Assembly (NCBI GenBank): GCA_947492575.1
Contig: CANLNK010000006.1
Coordinates: forward strand, 1-64,000
Origin: an uncultured Thalassotalea sp.
GTDB lineage: Bacteria; Pseudomonadota; Gammaproteobacteria; Enterobacterales; Alteromonadaceae
Direction: 5' to 3'
DNA length: 64,000 nucleotides
The stretch's first letter is position 1; each line of letters starts with the position of its first letter. Made by a program: the position numbers and the translations under genes. The notes below the pieces were generated by a model, which saw nothing but the letters and a program-made list of their open reading frames with translations, searched no databases and was not told the DNA's origin. Positions 9,175 to 17,940 of this stretch are shown here, piece by piece.

Positions 9175-10776
9175 ATGTTCATTCACGCGTTAAATCGATT
9201 CAACGCTGAGCGCCGCTCGGCTTTCAATTTTGCTGGTGCGATTGCCTCGCAAGTAAAAACAATGTTTAGCCCGAAGGCAATAAAGGTTTCCTCTCAATTA
9301 TCAACTTTTGCTGCCCTGCTGTCAGTGGCTACCTCGATAACTCACGCCCAATCCTTAGTCATTCAAAACGTATCCATTGTCTCGCCCCACACCAATGAGG
9401 CAGCTTCTCCACGCAGCGTCGTGATTAAGTCAGGTCGTATTGCGGCAATTATAGACGCTCGCACTGATACCAAACACTCTGATACCAAGCACTTTGATAC
9501 CAAGCACTTTGATGCAAACACTCAAGTTTACGACGGCACTGGGAAGTTTTTAACTCCTGGCATAATGGACAGCCATGTGCATGTATCTTCTATCCCCGGA
9601 ATGGGTTTTGGCAAAGAGCCAGTTGCTCAAAAGCATCCACAAATTGTGGATGACTACTACCAACACCAGCCAAATAGTTTTCTGTACTATGGTGTAACTC
9701 AAGTCCTCGACCCCAATCCAGGCGCAAACTGGCAACGTTTTACTTCCAACCCAAACGCTCCAGATTATTTGCGCTGCGAAGTTATCACCTCACAAGATAC
9801 GTTTCCACTAGTAGAAAAAAGCGATGCCCTCTCGACTCAAATCTACCGCTATCTAGTTAACGAAAAAGCAGAACCAGAAGAGCCAAATTCTCCTGAGCAC
9901 TTGGTGGCGGAAATAGCTCAATCTGGCGCCCATTGTATAAAGCTTTATTTTGAAAACGGCTATGGCGATGCTGATCAATGGCAGCTACTTTCACAGCAAA
10001 CACTGACTAGAATTCGCCTAGCTGCAAACAAGCACGGGCTTTCCATTCTCGCCCATGCAAATGCTTACGATATGTATCAAGCAGCTATCGCAGCTAACGT
10101 CGATGTCATTGCTCACGGAATGTGGAATTGGGGACCGTATGCACGACAGCGTATGCTGCCCGACGAGATTAAAACACTACTCGATAAAGTTAGCGAAAGT
10201 GGCATCGGTTACATGCCAACCCAACGGGTTATTGCTGGGCTAGGAGAAGCTATGGTGCCTTTAACTCGTACACAAAAAGCATTTGATAAAGTGACACCAA
10301 ATAGGCTGCGGGAATGGATGAATACAGATACAGCCCAATGGTTTCAAGAAGAGTTAAGAATAGGTTTTGATGGTCTGCCCGATGAGACAATCGCCAATAT
10401 ATTCCGTTATGGCCGTGTTGGCAAAGGCGCGCAAGTCATGCAGTATTTAGCCAATAACGACCACCCTTTGCTGCTTGGCTCGGACTTCCCGGGTAGCCCT
10501 AGTTACGCCAATCAACCTGGGTTAACAACTTTTCTTGAAATCCAGATGATGGCACAAGCCGGTGTGTCAAATGTTGATATTTTAAAGGCTGCGACCGTTA
10601 ACAATGCAAAACAATTTGGTATCGCCGATGATTACGGCACGGTTGAAGTTGGCAAAATTGCTAACTTATTACTGTTAAATAAAAACCCACTAAAAGATGT
10701 TTCCGCGTGGGCTGATATTTCACATGTTGTGCTGCATGGTAATGTTCACACTCGGGAAAAATTCGCAGTAAAGTAA
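9175..10776 (+). CDS. Exported amidohydrolase (imidazolonepropionase-like)
   Basis: A 533-residue metal-dependent hydrolase of the amidohydrolase superfamily. Metal and active-site elements are HVHV (after GIMDS), a Lys in CIKLYFENGYG, His in LAHANAYD, His in VIAHGMWNWG and Asp in LLGSDFPGSP. A signal segment ending THAQS lies near residues 40-60. ATG 9175 has AAGGA 6 nt upstream and is kept as start, although M30 (9262) would give a more ordinary signal peptide. Residues 98-117 contain four copies of a D-T-K-H-type pentapeptide between two strands of the N-terminal domain. The substrate is unknown. Confidence 0.85.
   Translation: MFIHALNRFNAERRSAFNFAGAIASQVKTMFSPKAIKVSSQLSTFAALLSVATSITHAQSLVIQNVSIVSPHTNEAASPRSVVIKSGRIAAIIDARTDTKHSDTKHFDTKHFDANTQVYDGTGKFLTPGIMDSHVHVSSIPGMGFGKEPVAQKHPQIVDDYYQHQPNSFLYYGVTQVLDPNPGANWQRFTSNPNAPDYLRCEVITSQDTFPLVEKSDALSTQIYRYLVNEKAEPEEPNSPEHLVAEIAQSGAHCIKLYFENGYGDADQWQLLSQQTLTRIRLAANKHGLSILAHANAYDMYQAAIAANVDVIAHGMWNWGPYARQRMLPDEIKTLLDKVSESGIGYMPTQRVIAGLGEAMVPLTRTQKAFDKVTPNRLREWMNTDTAQWFQEELRIGFDGLPDETIANIFRYGRVGKGAQVMQYLANNDHPLLLGSDFPGSPSYANQPGLTTFLEIQMMAQAGVSNVDILKAATVNNAKQFGIADDYGTVEVGKIANLLLLNKNPLKDVSAWADISHVVLHGNVHTREKFAVK
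9466..9525 (+). repeat. Four 15-bp in-frame repeats inside the amidohydrolase
   Basis: GATACCAAGCACTTT and near copies occur four times in a row (two identical, two diverged), each encoding D-[TA]-[KN]-[HT]-x. This is an in-frame slippage-prone expansion. Confidence 0.9.
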
Positions 10777-10797
10777 GCGGAATAGACAACTTAAGCG

Positions 10798-11811
10798 CTA
10801 GTTCAAATTTACCTTTTGATTAGCGGAATATCGGGCACGGTAGCTACTAGGGGATAAGCCTGTTTTACGTTTAAACAGCTTGGTAAACGAACTTATATCG
10901 CTGTAACCAATTGCGTGCGTAATTTCATCAATAGTTTTGTTTGACTGCACAAGCAGCTTATTTGCAGCATCAATACGCACATCTTGTAGGTATTCAGATG
11001 GCGTTATATTCGCTGCGTCTTTAAAACGTCTAATCAGGGTGCGATTGGATACGCCAAACTGTTGGCTTACCTCCACAATAGAAATCGACTCGGTATAATG
11101 CTTTTCCAACCATTCTTGAACCGCCTTCACCGTTTTATCATTGTGATACTTTTTAGCAATCAGCGGAGAGAAACTAAGCTGCGTCGTCCTCCCCGTTTCC
11201 AAGACGAAAGATTTAGCCGTGCCCATTGCGGTTTCGTGATCACAAAATAGCTCGATTAGGTAAAGCCCCAAATCAAACCAAGCCATGCCTCCGCCATCAC
11301 ACAATATATTGCCGTCGTGGGTAATAAACTGCTCAGGTGCTAAATTCACTTCTAGGTAACGTTCACTGAAATGTTCTGCAGATGCCCAATGTGTTGTCGC
11401 ACTTTTGCCATTAAGCAAGCCAGCTTCTGCGAGAAAGAAAGACCCTGTTGAGTTACTACCAATGATTTTATCGCTGTCTATCAAACTATTTAAGAACGCA
11501 ATTAAATTCGGATTATTCGCCAGCGTTTTCTCTATGTCACCCGCAATACTGGGCACCAAGAAAATGTCACTATCTAGCGTGTCTTCAAGCGCGCAGTGTG
11601 GACTAATAGTGATGTTATTCATGGTGTATATAGGCGTTTTTTGCCAACTTGCTATGCGCACATCAAATCTTTTTTGCACTGGTAAATGGTGAAACTTATT
11701 CCAAGAAACGCCGGCTAAATTAAATAAATCACTAATACCTGTGAGCGCTCCTGCAAGTACATAGTCAAAACCTAACACGGTAACTTTTATGGTTTTATTT
11801 TCAGCGGACAC
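10798..11811 (-). CDS. GlxA-type AraC-family regulator (DJ-1/PfpI + HTH)
   Basis: A transcription regulator of 337 residues. The N-terminal half resembles the DJ-1/PfpI (class I glutamine amidotransferase-like) sensor domain, with STGSFFLAEAGLLNGKSATTHW typical of GlxA-type regulators. The last ~100 residues form two AraC helix-turn-helix motifs ending in IGYSDISSFTKLFKRKTGLSPSSYR. GTG 11811 is chosen because AGG lies 8-9 nt upstream; an upstream GTG at 11844 is possible. It faces away from the molybdopterin oxidoreductase operon and is a candidate regulator of it (inference). Confidence 0.85.
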   Translation of the reverse strand: MSAENKTIKVTVLGFDYVLAGALTGISDLFNLAGVSWNKFHHLPVQKRFDVRIASWQKTPIYTMNNITISPHCALEDTLDSDIFLVPSIAGDIEKTLANNPNLIAFLNSLIDSDKIIGSNSTGSFFLAEAGLLNGKSATTHWASAEHFSERYLEVNLAPEQFITHDGNILCDGGGMAWFDLGLYLIELFCDHETAMGTAKSFVLETGRTTQLSFSPLIAKKYHNDKTVKAVQEWLEKHYTESISIVEVSQQFGVSNRTLIRRFKDAANITPSEYLQDVRIDAANKLLVQSNKTIDEITHAIGYSDISSFTKLFKRKTGLSPSSYRARYSANQKVNLN

Positions 11812-12042
11812 AGAGTAGCACCTGATAATTTTGGCAATTGTCACCCAATATATGTCATTTTTTACCGTTAGTCTTCGTTTGATTTGCTGTCACACTAAAT
11901 CTGAAGCTAAAGGTCAGCGATACAATCTTATACAAAGAAGCTAAAGCAAACAATCTCAAGTAAAGAAACTCAATTGCAGAGTATCGATTGCAAGGTTTAT
12001 AAAAATTAAAAGCGCGGCCTATTTTTTATGAGGGCACATACC

Positions 12043-14157
12043 GTGAGTGATATCCAAACACATTATCGTAACTGTAATATTTGCGAAGCCATGTGTGGCA
12101 TTGAAGTAAAGTACACAGAACACGAAAACAAGAAGCAAATCATCTCAATAAAAGGCGACAAGAAAGACCCGTTCAGCAAAGGCCATATGTGTCCTAAAGC
12201 ACTCGCGTTACAAGATTTCTATGAAGACGAAGACAGGCTTCGCACCCCCATAAAGAAAACCGCTGATGGCTGGCAAGAAATCAGCTGGCAAGAAGCGTTC
12301 AGCGAAATAGGCGAGAAATTTACCGCTATTCAATCGGCTTACGGGAAAAATGCGCTGGGTATTTATTTAGGCAACCCTAATGCCCATAATTTTGGCAATG
12401 CGCTGATGTTAAAGCCATTCTCGAAAGGAATGGGGACACTAAATCGCTTTAGTTCAGCCTCCACAGATCAAATGCCTCACCATGTTGCTGCTAACTACAT
12501 GTTGGGTAACGGTATGCTCATTCCCGTGCCAGACATCGATCGTACCGACTTCATGCTGATTATTGGCGGCAATCCCGTTGTATCCAATGGCAGTATGATG
12601 ACAGCTCCCGGCGTGCTTGGGCGCCTTACTGCCATTCAAAAACGAGGCGGTAAAGTTGTGGTTGTCGATCCGCGCAAAACCAAGACCGCCAAAATGGCAG
12701 ACCAACACTTATTTATCCGCCCTGAAAAAGATGCCTTGTTGTTATTCTCAATTATTCATTGCGTGTTTGAAAGCGCTAACGTTAGGCTCGGACACTTAGC
12801 TGAACATGTTAATGGCTTAGCAGAAGTGGAAAGTGCAGCTAAAGACTATGCACCTGAAGTCGTTGCGGACCATGTAGGCATTTCTGCGGAAGAAATAAGA
12901 GCGTTGGCTAGCGACATGCTCGCGGCTAAATCTGCGGTTTGTTACAGCCGTATGGGTGCATCAACACAGACATTTGGTGGGTTGTGCCAGTGGCTAACTA
13001 TCGTGCTCAATGTCGTTAGTGGTAACTTCGATCGTGAAGGTGGTGCAATGTTTCCGTTGCCAGCATTCAATCTACTACGTGGAAAAACCAAAGGCCATGC
13101 TACGAATTTTGGCAAGTACCGTTCAAGAGTAAACAACCTGCCGTTCTTTAATGGCGAATTCCCGACAGCAACATTGGCGGACGAAATACTCACTCCGGGT
13201 GATGGGCAAATTAAAACGATGATTACCATTGCAGGTAATCCGGTACTTTCTGCGCCAGATGGTACAAAGTTAGCGACCGCCTTTGAATCATTAGACTTCA
13301 TGGTTGCTGTTGATATTTATTTAAATGAAACCACCAAATACGCAGATATTATTTTGCCCGCGACTACTGGACTAGAAAACAGTCACTACGACATTTTCTT
13401 CCACAGTTTTGCTGTACGCAACACCGTAAAATACTCGCCCGCAATGTTCGAAAAAAGCGAGAATCAATTAGCTGATTGGGAAATATTAAATGGTATCGCC
13501 AGCGCGGTAACAGGCAAGCCTACGCTACCTTACACACCAGAAATGATTTTAGATAACGAACTAAAAGCTGGTCCGTATGGTGAGCAAGGTTTAGATCTTG
13601 AGAAGTTAAAACAACATCCCCACGGTATCGATTTAGGTCCGCTAAAACCCGCCCTACCAGAACGTTTACTGACTGAAAGCGGTAAAATTGAATTAGCACC
13701 TAGCCTGTATTTAGCAGATCTTGAGAGGCTTAACGCGCTTATTCATTCACCTGCTAAAAACACACAATTCCCGTTTGAATTGATTGGCCGACGTTTAGTG
13801 AAAAGCCATAACACTTGGACACAAAACTCAGCACGACTCGTTAAAGGCAAAAACCCTGTAACACTTGAAATTCATCCCACGGATGCTGAAAACCTTGGGT
13901 TAAGCCAAGGCCAAGATGCAGTTGTATCTTCACCGTCGGGCTCAGTGACATTACCAGTCAGCATTACTGAAGATGTATTAGCGGGCGTTGTGTCCATGCC
14001 TCAAGGCTGGGGCCACAATCAAAAAGATACCCAAATGACAGTAGCGGCAACGCAAGCTGGTGTGAGCATCAACGATGTGACCTTAGCTAATCGAGTCGAC
14101 CCGCTAACAGGTAACGCTGCGTTAAACGGGACCCCTGTCGCAATTCACGCAGCTTAA
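12043..14157 (+). CDS. Molybdopterin oxidoreductase, Fe4S4-containing
   Basis: A 704-residue member of the DMSO-reductase superfamily. Cysteines of an N-terminal [4Fe-4S] site are in CNICEAMC (residues 11-18) and MCPKA (C50). MGD-binding segments include IIGGNPVVSNG, VVVDPRKTKTA and the C-terminal dinucleotide-binding domain (about 570-704). No Cys or selenocysteine is visible at the usual Mo-ligand region (RFSSASTDQMP), so Ser or another residue may serve. No Tat signal is seen, which suggests a cytoplasmic enzyme. GTG 12043 has GAGGG upstream, and an ATG at 12028 is the alternative. The substrate is unknown. It is followed by a DUF1295 gene. Confidence 0.88.
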   Translation: MSDIQTHYRNCNICEAMCGIEVKYTEHENKKQIISIKGDKKDPFSKGHMCPKALALQDFYEDEDRLRTPIKKTADGWQEISWQEAFSEIGEKFTAIQSAYGKNALGIYLGNPNAHNFGNALMLKPFSKGMGTLNRFSSASTDQMPHHVAANYMLGNGMLIPVPDIDRTDFMLIIGGNPVVSNGSMMTAPGVLGRLTAIQKRGGKVVVVDPRKTKTAKMADQHLFIRPEKDALLLFSIIHCVFESANVRLGHLAEHVNGLAEVESAAKDYAPEVVADHVGISAEEIRALASDMLAAKSAVCYSRMGASTQTFGGLCQWLTIVLNVVSGNFDREGGAMFPLPAFNLLRGKTKGHATNFGKYRSRVNNLPFFNGEFPTATLADEILTPGDGQIKTMITIAGNPVLSAPDGTKLATAFESLDFMVAVDIYLNETTKYADIILPATTGLENSHYDIFFHSFAVRNTVKYSPAMFEKSENQLADWEILNGIASAVTGKPTLPYTPEMILDNELKAGPYGEQGLDLEKLKQHPHGIDLGPLKPALPERLLTESGKIELAPSLYLADLERLNALIHSPAKNTQFPFELIGRRLVKSHNTWTQNSARLVKGKNPVTLEIHPTDAENLGLSQGQDAVVSSPSGSVTLPVSITEDVLAGVVSMPQGWGHNQKDTQMTVAATQAGVSINDVTLANRVDPLTGNAALNGTPVAIHAA

Positions 14158-14217
14158 ACAGAAAGATATCGACCTTAAGTGCTAAATACAAAAACAAGAA
14201 AAATGGACGCAGGTTAA

Positions 14218-15174
14218 ATGAAATATTTATCTCCTTTATTGCCATTCATAGCTGGTTGGCTGTTGTTAATGTTCACAGCTAGTTTTGGCGAACTGGCATT
14301 AGTCAATGGCGCTGTGCAAATGCTGCTTTTTGCGCTCGTTGTGTGTTTACCAGCTTGGAAAACCGGACGTATGTCCTACGTAGATATAGGCTGGCCTTGG
14401 GGCTTAACCGTCATTGGTATCATTACATGGTTATACAGCGAAGGTGACCCTACCCGTGTTGCTATCGTGAGCATTGCGTATATTTTTGCAGGTAGCCGAA
14501 TGGGCTTGGGCGCCATAAAACTGCTAACGTCAGGTCATTTAGATACAGAATTGCCCCGCTACGAGTTCCAAAAAAAGCGTTGGTTAAAACAAGGTAAAAA
14601 TAACACGGTACTTGCCATGCAAGTAGAGGCTATTTTGCAAGGGGTAGCCAATGCAGCATTTTTAGCGTTTCCAGCCTTTATTATCGCCGCGAATCCATCA
14701 CCAGAAATCTCACCATTCGAAATTATAGCGATTGTGATTTGGTTGTCGTCTTTTGCCATGGAGTCTGTTGCTGATATGCAAAAACTAGCTTTCCTCAAGA
14801 AGATGAAAGCACAAGGCATTAAAAACACAGTTTGTAATGTCGGATTATGGCGCTATAGCCGTCATCCTAATTACTTTGCCGAATGGATGGTATGGAATGC
14901 ATTGGTTATCGCAGCAATACCAGCATGGCTCGCTCTTTTTGATACTGAAGCATTACACATCAATATATTGCTTGGTTTGGGCTTAGTATTCGCTTCTCGC
15001 ATTATGTACACGACGCTTGTTACTTACACAGGTGCGGTGCCAGCAGAATATTACTCAGTGCAAAAAAGGCCGAGCTACCGACAATATCAAGAAGAAACAA
15101 ATATGTTTTTTCCCGGTCCAGTAAAACTAAATGCTAACACCGAGAGTAGTAATACCCTCAACACAAAAATATAG
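14218..15174 (+). CDS. DUF1295 (steroid 5-alpha-reductase-like) membrane protein
   Basis: A 318-residue multi-pass membrane protein. The C-terminal block GLWRYSRHPNYFAEWMVWN is the hallmark of the DUF1295/isoprenylcysteine methyltransferase/5-alpha-reductase fold, where it binds the NADPH or AdoMet cofactor. AGG precedes the ATG by 4 nt. It lies 60 bp after the molybdopterin oxidoreductase and is probably cotranscribed with it, which hints at a shared pathway acting on a lipophilic substrate (inference). Confidence 0.85.
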   Translation: MKYLSPLLPFIAGWLLLMFTASFGELALVNGAVQMLLFALVVCLPAWKTGRMSYVDIGWPWGLTVIGIITWLYSEGDPTRVAIVSIAYIFAGSRMGLGAIKLLTSGHLDTELPRYEFQKKRWLKQGKNNTVLAMQVEAILQGVANAAFLAFPAFIIAANPSPEISPFEIIAIVIWLSSFAMESVADMQKLAFLKKMKAQGIKNTVCNVGLWRYSRHPNYFAEWMVWNALVIAAIPAWLALFDTEALHINILLGLGLVFASRIMYTTLVTYTGAVPAEYYSVQKRPSYRQYQEETNMFFPGPVKLNANTESSNTLNTKI

Positions 15175-15250
15175 AAACTAGCGACTAAGCACAGTTCAAA
15201 AAAAAGTCTGGGCTTAGTTCACACTCAAACAACAATAAAAGAGAGACCTT

Positions 15251-15631
15251 ATGTTTAGTCATGTAATGATTGGCGCGAACGATATTCAAGCATCCAAAAA
15301 GTTCTACGATGCAGTGCTGGGCGCCCTCGGCCACAAGCCAGGTGTAATCGATCCAAAAGGCCGTTGTTTCTACTTCACCGACAACGGCATTTTCGCTTTA
15401 TCTATCCCAATTGACGGTGAAGACGCTTCTCATGGCAACGGCAGTACAATTGGCTTTGCAGCAGCAACACCAGAACTTGCTGATGCATGGCATGAAGCAG
15501 GCTTAGCCAATGGCGGTACAACATGTGAAGAACCTCCTGGTATTCGCGAAGGTTTAGACATGAAGCTCTATTTAGCCTACTTACGCGACCCTGCTGGCAA
15601 CAAAATTTGCGCATTGCACCGCATGAAGTAA
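15251..15631 (+). CDS. VOC-family (glyoxalase/bleomycin-resistance fold) protein
   Basis: A 126-residue single-domain VOC protein. It has the MFSHVMIGANDIQASKKFYD start, a central beta-alpha-beta repeat and the YLRDPAGNKICALH end typical of small glyoxalase-like proteins. Possible metal ligands are H4 and a His/Glu pair in the second half. GAGAG precedes the ATG by 6 nt. The substrate cannot be assigned. Confidence 0.88.
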   Translation: MFSHVMIGANDIQASKKFYDAVLGALGHKPGVIDPKGRCFYFTDNGIFALSIPIDGEDASHGNGSTIGFAAATPELADAWHEAGLANGGTTCEEPPGIREGLDMKLYLAYLRDPAGNKICALHRMK

Positions 15632-15720
15632 TTCCCCCTCCCTCGTGCAAAGCAGCAGTCTAGGCATTAGTTTTACGAACTAAAAGAAGTGACATGTCAG
15701 AGACTGACAGCGATAGCTGC

Positions 15721-15749
15721 TTTGCATTTTTGATCTAGATCAATATAAT
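15721..15749 (+). promoter_or_regulatory. Promoter with FNR-type box in its spacer, ahead of trhO
   Basis: TTTGCA (-35) and a perfect TATAAT (-10, 15744-15749) are 17 nt apart. The last 14 nt of the spacer are TTGATCTAGATCAA (15730-15743), a perfect match to the FNR consensus TTGAT-N4-ATCAA. A regulator bound there would block RNA polymerase, so repression without oxygen is predicted. It would give a leader of about 150 nt before trhO. Confidence 0.72.
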
Positions 15750-15907
15750 AGCGACCAAATTAACAGCAGGATTAATGTCTTGCTCGCTTATCAGCGCAAA
15801 ATAACGGTAGTTAACTCAAATTAGTTTGAACAAGCACTGCTATTTTCGCTACATCAATTAGACACTAACAAAGCACGGGATTTACGCTCCCGCTAGCCGA
15901 GGTAAAT

Positions 15908-16894
15908 ATGCAATACGTTGTTTGCGCAATGTACAAATTTGTTGCGCTTGAAGATTTTGAAGCTATCCGTCCTAAATTGTTAAAAACAATGGAAGACAAC
16001 CAAATCTGCGGTACCCTACTTCTTGCTAAAGAAGGCATCAACGGTACAGTGGCAGGTTCTCGCGAAGGTATCGATACACTTTTAGCATGGCTTAAAAGTG
16101 ACGAACGTTTAAAAGACATTTCTTACAAAGAGTCTTTCACCGAAGAAAAGCCATTCAAACGTACCAAAGTTAAACTGAAAAAAGAAATCGTGACCATGGG
16201 CGTTGAAGGTATCGACCCTCGCCACGTTGTAGGTACGTACGTAAAGCCAAAAGATTGGAACGCGTTAATCTCAGATCCTGAAGTGTTTGTTGTTGATACT
16301 CGCAACGATTATGAAGTACAAATTGGTACATTCGAGAACGCAGTAGATCCAGACACGAAAACATTCCGCGAATTCCCACAGTGGTCAAAAGAAAACATGG
16401 ATCCAGCGAAGCACAAAAAAGTCGCGATGTTCTGTACAGGCGGAATCCGCTGTGAAAAATCAACGGCTTATATGAAAGAGCAAGGTTTTGAAGAAGTTTA
16501 TCACCTCGAAGGTGGCATCTTACAATACCTTGAAGACGTGCCAGCAGAAGAGACAATGTGGAAAGGCGAGTGTTTCGTATTTGACGATCGCGTAACCGTT
16601 GACCACAGCTTAGAAGCTGGTAAATACGACCAATGTCACGCCTGTCGTATGCCGATTTTAGAAGAAGACAAAGAAAAGCCTGAATACCAAAAAGGCGTTA
16701 GCTGTCACCACTGTTTTGACCAAACAACAGAAGAGCAGCGTGCCCGTTATGCAGAGCGTGAACGCCAAATGGAGCTAGCCAAGCAACGTGGCGAAACGCA
16801 CGTAGGCACAGACGCAGCTAAACTACTTGAACAGCGTAAAGCTGAAAAGAAAGCCCGCATCGAGGCACAACAAGCAGCGGCGCAAGCTAAGTAA
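15908..16894 (+). CDS. trhO: tRNA U34 hydroxylase TrhO (rhodanese family)
   Basis: A 328-residue YceA/TrhO protein, which in E. coli carries out oxygen-dependent hydroxylation of uridine 34 in tRNAs, the first step towards cmo5U/mo5U. An acylphosphatase-like N-terminal domain (1-95) precedes a rhodanese domain (about 120-218) with the active-site loop [10 protein letters not shown] (Cys176). A cysteine-rich segment (QCHACRMP and SCHHCF) and a charged helical tail follow. GAGGT precedes the ATG. An FNR-type promoter lies upstream and a terminator follows. Confidence 0.95.
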   Translation: MQYVVCAMYKFVALEDFEAIRPKLLKTMEDNQICGTLLLAKEGINGTVAGSREGIDTLLAWLKSDERLKDISYKESFTEEKPFKRTKVKLKKEIVTMGVEGIDPRHVVGTYVKPKDWNALISDPEVFVVDTRNDYEVQIGTFENAVDPDTKTFREFPQWSKENMDPAKHKKVAMFCTGGIRCEKSTAYMKEQGFEEVYHLEGGILQYLEDVPAEETMWKGECFVFDDRVTVDHSLEAGKYDQCHACRMPILEEDKEKPEYQKGVSCHHCFDQTTEEQRARYAERERQMELAKQRGETHVGTDAAKLLEQRKAEKKARIEAQQAAAQAK

Positions 16895-16917
16895 TTAGCC
16901 CAAGTTTCCAAATAAAT

Positions 16918-16960
16918 AAAAAGGCATCAGAGTCAGTTGCGACGCTGATGCCTTTTTTAA
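16918..16960 (+). terminator. Intrinsic terminator of trhO
   Basis: AAAAAGGCATCAG and CTGATGCCTTTTTT form a long stem around a 14-nt loop, followed by T residues. The A run on the other side makes it usable from the minus-strand ORF at 16992 as well. Confidence 0.88.
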
Positions 16961-16991
16961 TGCTAAATTGAAGCCTAACCTGTCGATTCAC

Positions 16992-17396
16992 TTACCCAAT
17001 GATATAGCGCCCTACGAATAGGGAAATTAACACCACATGGGGAAATGCTACCGTTGGACGCATGGCTTGTTTGAGATATTCACCAATCTTACCGAGACCG
17101 CTACTCTCTATAGCCTGATACTCGCTGTTAAATTGAAATTCATTATCTTCAACACGTTCTCGAATGTTCTTTTCTATCTGAAACAGCCTAGGCTCTATTC
17201 TAGATTGGAATGTCTTCCAAATTGAGTCTTGTAACCATAGAACCAACAAGATACCGAATATCAGTATATTATTAGTGTCTGTAATCTCAGAGAACACAAG
17301 AATCAAAATACTTACCAGCTTTATGTATAGAGAGTGCTTCTCGTAACTGTCATATTGATTCTGAAGTAGTGTCCACTCTGATTCGTACATTTTCAC
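16992..17396 (-). CDS. Small membrane protein, possible integron cassette gene
   Basis: A 134-residue product with membrane segments at about 24-58 and 115-133 and a charged, probably helical middle. No family was recognised. The GTG start has AGGAAG 9 nt upstream. It begins 30 bp after an attC-like site (17426..17528), as a cassette gene would, and uses more A+T-rich codons than trhO next to it. No convincing attC follows its stop, so it could be the last cassette of a truncated array. Confidence 0.55.
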   Translation of the reverse strand: MKMYESEWTLLQNQYDSYEKHSLYIKLVSILILVFSEITDTNNILIFGILLVLWLQDSIWKTFQSRIEPRLFQIEKNIRERVEDNEFQFNSEYQAIESSGLGKIGEYLKQAMRPTVAFPHVVLISLFVGRYIIG

Positions 17397-17425
17397 TTTC
17401 GTTTACTTCCTAAAGACCAGATTGA

Positions 17426-17528
17426 GTTTAACGCCGCACTATTCGGCCATTTATATTTGGCTAGAATATGTGAGGAACGAACAACAGCCAACTGTAAATA
17501 GTCCTCTTTAGTATTTTTTATGTTTACG
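17426..17528 (-). other. attC-like recombination site B
   Basis: On the minus strand, immediately after the TAG of the gene at 17529..17825, the sequence runs GTAAACA, then AAAGAGGACTATTTACAG, then a variable middle. It ends GGCCGAATAGTGCGGCGTTAAAC. GTTAAAC fits the R' core GTTRRRY, and ACTATT and AATAGT are complementary in the positions of L'' and L'. The ends resemble Vibrio-type attC sites. The R'' side is degenerate. Confidence 0.5.
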
Positions 17529-17825
17529 CTAACTAAGTTCTTTATCTAGATATGGCAATATAAACGATGTTTCATCGTGTGCTAATTTCGTAGCAAGTAT
17601 GAATGATGACATAGCTAGCCAACCTACAACTAAACCTGAACCCATAAAAACGTAAATTAATAACGCAGGTAAAAATGAAACCAAAGAGAATAAGCCTAAA
17701 CGTTTTACCCAGTTAATAGGGTTCTCTTTGCGATAACTCCGAATAGCATTGTTGATAATTTGATTCTTGCGCTTTCGATTAAAACCAATAAGCCTTTCAT
17801 CTTCATATAGTTTAAAGTGGTACAT
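17529..17825 (-). CDS. Small membrane protein within a putative integron cassette
   Basis: A 98-residue product with a basic N-terminal half (about 20-45) and two hydrophobic segments (about 46-64 and 65-82). No family was recognised. ATG 17825 is chosen because GGAAG lies 5 nt upstream. It sits alone between two attC-like sites, with the start 15 bp after one and the stop touching the other. That is the compact layout of a promoterless integron cassette of about 415 bp. Confidence 0.58.
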   Translation of the reverse strand: MYHFKLYEDERLIGFNRKRKNQIINNAIRSYRKENPINWVKRLGLFSLVSFLPALLIYVFMGSGLVVGWLAMSSFILATKLAHDETSFILPYLDKELS

Positions 17826-17840
17826 ATGACTTCCGTGTAA

Positions 17841-17940
17841 ATATAACACCCAAATACGGGGCTGAAAAATGCTTGGCTAAAATTAGCGACAAAGGAGCAA
17901 AAGCACACTGTTACTTGCCCTTTTGAGTAAATTGTTAGGT
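17841..17940 (-). other. attC-like recombination site A (VCR-like)
   Basis: The minus strand begins ACCTAAC (a fit to R'' RYYYAAC), continues CAATTTACTCAAAAGGGC and ends TCAGCCCCGTATTTGGGTGTTAT. The ends line up with Vibrio-type attC repeats (TAACAA..CTCAA-AGGG at one side, CAGCCCC-TTA..GGG-GTTA at the other) and are complementary as GGGC/GCCC. The upstream ORF's TAA lies inside ACCTAAC, as in real cassettes. Length is 100 nt. Confidence 0.6.

Noticed and set aside
16974-17059. Third attC-like pair GTCCAAC ... GTTAGGC on the minus strand around the end of the gene at 16992
   Set aside because: The pair would lie inside coding sequence, the heptamers are only partly complementary and the inner arms show no VCR-like text.
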